A stretch of 16,125 nt of DNA from Eubacteriales Family XIII. Incertae Sedis bacterium (GTDB taxonomy: Bacteria > Bacillota > Clostridia > Peptostreptococcales > Anaerovoracaceae): contig JAITKU010000113.1 of NCBI GenBank assembly GCA_031278255.1, forward strand, positions 1 through 16,125. Direction: 5' to 3'. Below are positions 12,441-16,125 of the stretch, in pieces (within the stretch, counting starts at the first letter, position 1; every line of letters starts with the position of its first letter). Below the pieces are notes generated by a model, which did no database searches, was not told the DNA's origin, and saw only the letters and a program-made list of their open reading frames with translations. A program made the translations under genes and the position numbers.

Positions 12441-14436
12441 TCTGATCATTGACAACAACACCGACCGCACGGACGCCCTTTATACCTACGGCTGCGCTTT
12501 CGACGGCGTGACGGTCGGCGCGCGTGTGTTCGCGCCCTTTGCGGCGAGCAACCGCGAGCGGGCGGCCTTTGTCGCGGCGGTCAAAGACAAGCCGGACGAG
12601 CGGATCAAGGGACTTAAGTATGTAACCCGCGTCGATACGGAGATCGCGCTCGACGCGAATGCGATAGAGATCTGCGTTTGGATGAAACGGCGCTATTACT
12701 GCCGCTACATCGAAGCGGCGCGTTGTTTTTTGCCCGCGGGGAGCATTTCCAAGCTGGGACGGCGCAGAACGCCCGCGCCGGAGGAGACGCACGCGGACAG
12801 GCGCGTCGCGCTTACGGGCGAACAGAGCGCGGCGCTGGAGCGAATCCTGCCGTGGATAGACGGCGGCGAATACAAGACCTTTCTCGTCCACGGCGTTACG
12901 GGCAGCGGAAAGACGGAGATTTATCTGCGGGCGGCCGAGCGGACGCTCGAAAGGGGCCGGACCGTGATCGTCCTCGTGCCCGAGATATCCCTGACGCCGC
13001 AGACCATCGGCCGCTTCGTCGCCCGCTTCGGCCGGGAGCGAATCGCGACCCTGCACAGCAAGCTGTCCGCGGGCGAGCGTTACGATGAATGGATGCGCAT
13101 CAAGACCGGGGAGGCCCGCATTGTCGTGGGCGCGCGTTCCGCCGTGTTTGCCCCCGCGGGCGATATAGGGCTTATCGTCGTCGATGAGGAACACGAGGGG
13201 ACCTACAAGTCGGATATGTCCCCTAAGTACGACGCCATCGAGGTGGCCGTCAAACGCGCCGGACAGACCGGCGCCACCGTCCTCCTCGGGAGCGCGACGC
13301 CCTCGCTCGTTTCAAGCTATCGCGTCGAGAGGCGCTTCTACGAGAAGCTGCGCCTGTGCGAGCGCTACAACAAGACGCCGCTTCCGCGCGTGCAGATCGT
13401 GGATATGCGCGAGGAGCTTAAAAGCGGAAACAGGACCATTTTCAGCCTTGCGCTCTACCGCGCGCTGGACGAGACGCTGACCGCGGGCAAGCAGGCCATC
13501 CTGTTTCTGAATCGAAGAGGCTATTCGACTTTCGTTTCCTGCAGGAATTGCGGCTATGTCATGCAGTGCGCGGATTGCGGCATAGCCCTGACCTATCATA
13601 AGGCCGAGAATGCGGTGCAATGCCATCTCTGCGGAGCGCGCCGCGCGGTGCCGCCCGTCTGCCCGGATTGCGGCGGCAGATACCTGCGCTTCTTCGGAAC
13701 GGGTACGGAAAAGGTGGAGGAGACCGCGCGCGAACTCTTCCCCGCCGCCTGCGTCGAGCGTCTCGATTTCGATACGGTGAAGCGGAAAGGCAGCGCGGCC
13801 GGTCTGCTCGCGCGTTTTCGCAAGGGAAAGACGCAGATACTGGTCGGGACGCAGCTTGTGGCCAAGGGCCTTGACTTTGACAATGTGGGGCTTGTCGGGA
13901 TCGTTTCCGCCGACGTGAGCCTGAACGTGCCGGATTTTCGCTCCGCCGAGCGCTCGTTCCAGTTGATCACCCAGGCCGCGGGCCGGGCCGGTCGCGGCGC
14001 CGAAACGGGCCGGGTCGTCATACAGTCGTATAAGCCCGATCATTACGCGATCTGCGCGGCGGCGGAAAACGATTACGCCGGTTTTTACGGTACGGAACTG
14101 CTGCTGCGAAAAGCGATGGACTACCCCCCTTTCAGTGACCTCGTGCAGATCACGGTCAGTTCGCGGGACGAGGCGACGGCCGCGGCCGCGGCGGAGGCGT
14201 TGGCGGACCTTTTGCGAACGCGCGCGAACGCGCAGAAGCGCATACTCGGCCCCGGGCAGGCGCGCATATACAAGGCGGGCGATCTGTTTCGCCGCCTGAT
14301 CTACGCGAAAGTGGCGCCGCGCGACAGGAAAGCGTTCGAGTTGTTTCTGTCGGAGCAAAAACGCCTCCTCGCCGTGAGCAAGAACAGCGGAAAATACAAC
14401 ATATCGGTGGATGTGAACCCATACAGCTATCTGTAA
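12427..14436 (+). CDS. priA: Primosomal protein N', replication-restart helicase PriA (compact form)
   Basis: 669 aa from ATG 12427, overlapping queH by 14 bases; a TTG at 12421 is an alternative, since GAAGAG (12406-12411) is nine bases before it. PriA rebuilds replication forks at stalled sites. Parts: an N-terminal 3'-end-binding domain (about 1-105, DRTDALYTYGC...VGARVFAPF), Walker A GVTGSGKTE with K162, LVPEISLTPQ, the DEEHEGTYK box (about 255), the eight zinc cysteines C372, C375, C381, C384, C399, C402, C412 and C415, and helicase motifs GTQLVAKGLDFDNV and QAAGRAGR. The Walker lysine sits at 162, against about 230 in E. coli, so the winged-helix domain between the DNA-binding and motor parts appears shortened or missing. 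The rest is intact. Confidence 0.95.
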   Translation: MLYLDLIIDNNTDRTDALYTYGCAFDGVTVGARVFAPFAASNRERAAFVAAVKDKPDERIKGLKYVTRVDTEIALDANAIEICVWMKRRYYCRYIEAARCFLPAGSISKLGRRRTPAPEETHADRRVALTGEQSAALERILPWIDGGEYKTFLVHGVTGSGKTEIYLRAAERTLERGRTVIVLVPEISLTPQTIGRFVARFGRERIATLHSKLSAGERYDEWMRIKTGEARIVVGARSAVFAPAGDIGLIVVDEEHEGTYKSDMSPKYDAIEVAVKRAGQTGATVLLGSATPSLVSSYRVERRFYEKLRLCERYNKTPLPRVQIVDMREELKSGNRTIFSLALYRALDETLTAGKQAILFLNRRGYSTFVSCRNCGYVMQCADCGIALTYHKAENAVQCHLCGARRAVPPVCPDCGGRYLRFFGTGTEKVEETARELFPAACVERLDFDTVKRKGSAAGLLARFRKGKTQILVGTQLVAKGLDFDNVGLVGIVSADVSLNVPDFRSAERSFQLITQAAGRAGRGAETGRVVIQSYKPDHYAICAAAENDYAGFYGTELLLRKAMDYPPFSDLVQITVSSRDEATAAAAAEALADLLRTRANAQKRILGPGQARIYKAGDLFRRLIYAKVAPRDRKAFELFLSEQKRLLAVSKNSGKYNISVDVNPYSYL

Positions 14437-14450
14437 ATGAAAGGAGGATC

Positions 14451-14933
14451 ATGGCGCTTCGGAAGATCATGTTGGAGGGCGAGGATGTCCTCAGAAAGAA
14501 ATCCAAGGATGTCGCGGCGGTCAATGAACGGATATTGACGCTGCTGGACGATATGTGGGAAACGCTCGAAGAGAACAACGGCGTCGGTTTGGCGGCGCCG
14601 CAGGTGGGCGTTTTGCGGCGCGTCGCCGTTATAGATACGGGCAAGGACGAGGAAGAGGACGGCGTCAAGATCGAACTGATCAACCCGCGGATCGTGGAAA
14701 CGGAGGGCGAAAAAGAGGAGGAGGAAGCCTGTCTGAGCATCCCCGGCGTGGTGGGCGCGGTCACGCGGCCCACGCGCGTGAAAGTGGCGGCCCTCGACAG
14801 GCGCGGCGAAACCTTTACGATAGAGGGGGAGGGTCTGCTCGCAAAGGCGCTCTGCCATGAACTGGACCATCTGGACGGCATATTGTTCGTGGACAGGGCC
14901 TCTTCCGTCAGACCCATCGAGGACGAGGATTGA
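14451..14933 (+). CDS. def: Peptide deformylase
   Basis: 160 aa. A strong AAAGGAGG (14440-14447) lies three bases before the ATG, tight spacing. Removes the N-formyl group from nascent proteins as they leave the ribosome. The three motifs are GVGLAAPQ (44-51), EACLS (92-96) and HELDH (136-140); C94, H136 and H140 bind the metal and E137 is the catalytic base. Motif II is normally EGCLS; here Gly is Ala. An acidic stretch (64-70, and 86-92) precedes it, giving a charged loop. It lies 14 bases after priA and overlaps fmt by four bases, the conserved priA-def-fmt order. Confidence 0.95.
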   Translation: MALRKIMLEGEDVLRKKSKDVAAVNERILTLLDDMWETLEENNGVGLAAPQVGVLRRVAVIDTGKDEEEDGVKIELINPRIVETEGEKEEEEACLSIPGVVGAVTRPTRVKVAALDRRGETFTIEGEGLLAKALCHELDHLDGILFVDRASSVRPIEDED

Positions 14934-15859
14934 ACATCGTATACATGGGAACGCCCGATTTTGCGCTTCCCCCGCTGCAGGCCCTGTGCGAGAGCGGCCG
15001 CGTGCCCGCCCTAACGGTGACGCAGCCGGATCGTCCGCGAGACAGGGGCAAAAGACCGCACAGTCCGCCTGTTAAAGATTTGTCGATCGCTCGCGGGATT
15101 CCCGTGCTGCAACCCGAAAACCCGCAAAGCGACGCGGAATTCTCGGAACGGCTCAGGGAGGTCGCTCCCGATCTGATCGTCGTCGCGGCCTACGGGAAGA
15201 TCCTGCCGAAAGAAATACTCGACCTGCCGCGTTTTGGTTGCGTGAACATACACGCCTCCCTGCTGCCCGCCTACCGGGGCGCGGCGCCCATACAGCGGGC
15301 CGTGATCGACGGGGCGCGCGAAACCGGCGTGACGCTCATGCACATGGCGGAGGCGATGGACGCGGGCGATATCATAGCCGCCGAGCGAACGGAGATCGGG
15401 GACAAGACCGCGGGGGACCTGTTTGCGGAACTCTCCCTTATGGGCGCGGCACTGCTTTTGCGAATGCTCCCCTCCATAGAGGCGGGACGGGCGCCGCGCT
15501 GTCCGCAGGATGAAAGCGGGGTCTGCTACGCGCCCATGATACGAAAGGAAGAGGCGCACGTGGATTTTTCAAAGGACCCGCACGCGGTATGCCGGCTCAT
15601 ACGCGGCATGAATCCGCGGCCGACGGCCTTTGCGCACTACGCGGGCGCGACGCTGAAGCTGTGGGAAGCCGTGCCGTCGTCCCTGCCCGCCCCCCGGCCC
15701 GCCGGAACCGTGGTCGCGGCTTCAAGTGCGGGGATATCGGTCGCCGCGGGCGACGGGGCCGTGCGGATCACCGTGATACAGGCGCCGGGCAAGCGCCCCG
15801 TGCGTGCGGACGATTACCTGAGAGGCAACAAAATCGAGATCGGCGCCGTCTTAACATAA
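14930..15859 (+). CDS. fmt: Methionyl-tRNA formyltransferase
   Basis: 309 aa, standard length. Starts at TTG 14930, overlapping the def stop as TTGA, with GAGG at 14919-14922; this start gives MNIVYMGTPDFALPPL, which matches the family exactly, whereas the next ATG (14945) would cut into the fold. It formylates initiator Met-tRNA using 10-formyl-tetrahydrofolate. Catalytic residues N106, H108 and D144 carry the same numbers as in E. coli Fmt; the SLLPAYRGAAPIQRAVIDG motif (110-128) and the C-terminal tRNA-binding domain (about 205-309) are present. It is the last gene of the operon in view; rsmB, often next, does not follow within 266 bases. Confidence 0.96.
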   Translation: MNIVYMGTPDFALPPLQALCESGRVPALTVTQPDRPRDRGKRPHSPPVKDLSIARGIPVLQPENPQSDAEFSERLREVAPDLIVVAAYGKILPKEILDLPRFGCVNIHASLLPAYRGAAPIQRAVIDGARETGVTLMHMAEAMDAGDIIAAERTEIGDKTAGDLFAELSLMGAALLLRMLPSIEAGRAPRCPQDESGVCYAPMIRKEEAHVDFSKDPHAVCRLIRGMNPRPTAFAHYAGATLKLWEAVPSSLPAPRPAGTVVAASSAGISVAAGDGAVRITVIQAPGKRPVRADDYLRGNKIEIGAVLT

Positions 15860-15892
15860 AAGGAAATACCGGGAAGTCCAAATTTGGCGTCG

Positions 15893-15954
15893 TTCAAATT
15901 CGGCTCCGTCTGAATTTGAGCGCGGAGCGTACCCAAATTGTTGAACGACGGCGT
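15893..15954 (-). repeat. Dispersed repeat family C, inverted copy
   Basis: Read on the - strand it aligns with 1748-1810 at about 80% of positions, including TCAACAATTTGGGT. The core inverted repeat is TTCAAATT (15893-15900), a 12-base centre with GCTCCGTC, then AATTTGAG (15913-15920). An outer inverted repeat, GTCGTTCAA / TTGAACGAC (15889-15897 and 15941-15949), closes the whole unit. Confidence 0.75.
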
Positions 15955-16125
15955 CAGTCCCCCGCCTCTACAGGCGGCGGGTTTCAACTTTCCAAGCTGT
16001 CAGTGACGGGTGCAATCCCCCACTGACGCCTATGTTTTGAGGGGCGGCGGGCGAAGCCCTTGTCCCCTCAAAACATCCGTTCAACAATTGAAGTGCGCCT
16101 TTGGCGCTTCAATTTTGGACGGAGC
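15941..16125 (+). repeat. Composite multi-hairpin repeat, copy 2 (cut by the window)
   Basis: Hairpins in order: CCGCC-tctaca-GGCGG (15962-15977); GTCAGTG/CACTGAC (15999-16005 and 16021-16027) with inner GGG/CCC; a perfect 12-bp stem TGTTTTGAGGGG/CCCCTCAAAACA (16033-16044 and 16064-16075) with an inner GGGC-gaa-GCCC; and AATTGAAG..CGCC stem (16087-16114). Landmarks TGCAATCCCCC (16011-16021) and GGGGCGGCGGG (16041-16051) are shared with 9155-9360. The right end (16078-16125) is a third family C copy ending in GGACGGAGC. Such ordered hairpins recall the ends of IS200/IS605-type elements, but no tnpA or tnpB is in view. Confidence 0.6.

Larger units (their letters stand above)
15860..16125. other. 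Repeat block after fmt, running off the window
   Basis: No gene is visible. It holds a CCAAATTTGG palindrome (15878-15887), an inverted family C copy (15893-15954), the second copy of the composite repeat (15941-16125) and a string of at least four hairpins. A terminator for the queH-fmt operon is likely to be among these, but no stem is followed by a clean U-run. Confidence 0.6.

Noticed and set aside
15860..16125. CRISPR array
   Set aside because: The repeats are few, diverged, of different orientation and unevenly spaced, with no regular spacers and no cas genes.

Overview
The window looks like a chromosomal segment of a GC-rich member of the Bacillota, most likely class Clostridia. The order gdpP-rplI-dnaB-purA matches the Bacillus subtilis yybT-rplI-dnaC-purA block, and priA-def-fmt is another conserved Firmicute run. 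Shine-Dalgarno sites are strong (AAGGAGG type) and sigma-A-like promoters are close to consensus. TTG and GTG starts occur. No species can be named from sequence alone. All complete genes are on the + strand; only a gene cut by the left edge (a sirtuin-type deacylase) is on the - strand.

Layout: 1-68 is the 5' end of the sirtuin gene (-). 69-556 is non-coding, with AT-rich palindromes, a repeat copy and a strong promoter plus palindrome for the next gene. 557-1747 is an aldo/keto reductase with a C-terminal two-[4Fe-4S] ferredoxin-like domain. 1748-1898 holds a dispersed repeat and an almost perfect extended -10 promoter. 1899-8394 is a cluster for c-di-AMP turnover, translation and replication: gdpP, rplI, dnaB, purA and a DnaD-like primosome protein. 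8395-8802 is a 400-base block of perfect palindromes and direct repeats in front of trxA (8803-9132). 9133-9411 is a second non-coding repeat block. cls (9412-10872) and tdk (11005-11607) follow. A clear promoter at 11618-11646 precedes a tight operon queH-priA-def-fmt (11745-15859). 15860-16125 is a third repeat block that runs off the right edge.

Functional links: dnaB (replicative helicase), the DnaD-like protein and PriA are the core of replication initiation and restart. The DnaD-like protein is unusual: it carries at its C-terminus what looks like the N-terminal zinc-binding domain of a DnaI/DnaC-type helicase loader, but the AAA+ ATPase half is absent and no ATPase follows. Def and Fmt form the formyl-methionine cycle; bL9 and QueH also serve translation. 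GdpP controls c-di-AMP, PurA makes the AMP precursor, and Tdk salvages thymidine.

The most distinctive part of the window is not protein-coding. At least three related families of palindromic repeats occupy the gaps, and several carry or abut promoter elements. One family (core TTCAAATT-N11-AATTTGAA around an ACGGAGC motif) is seen in about five copies. A roughly 200-base multi-hairpin composite appears at 9155-9360 and again at 15941-16125. A third family with an extended -10 motif appears upstream of both the sirtuin gene and trxA. No transposase, CRISPR array, tRNA or rRNA was found.
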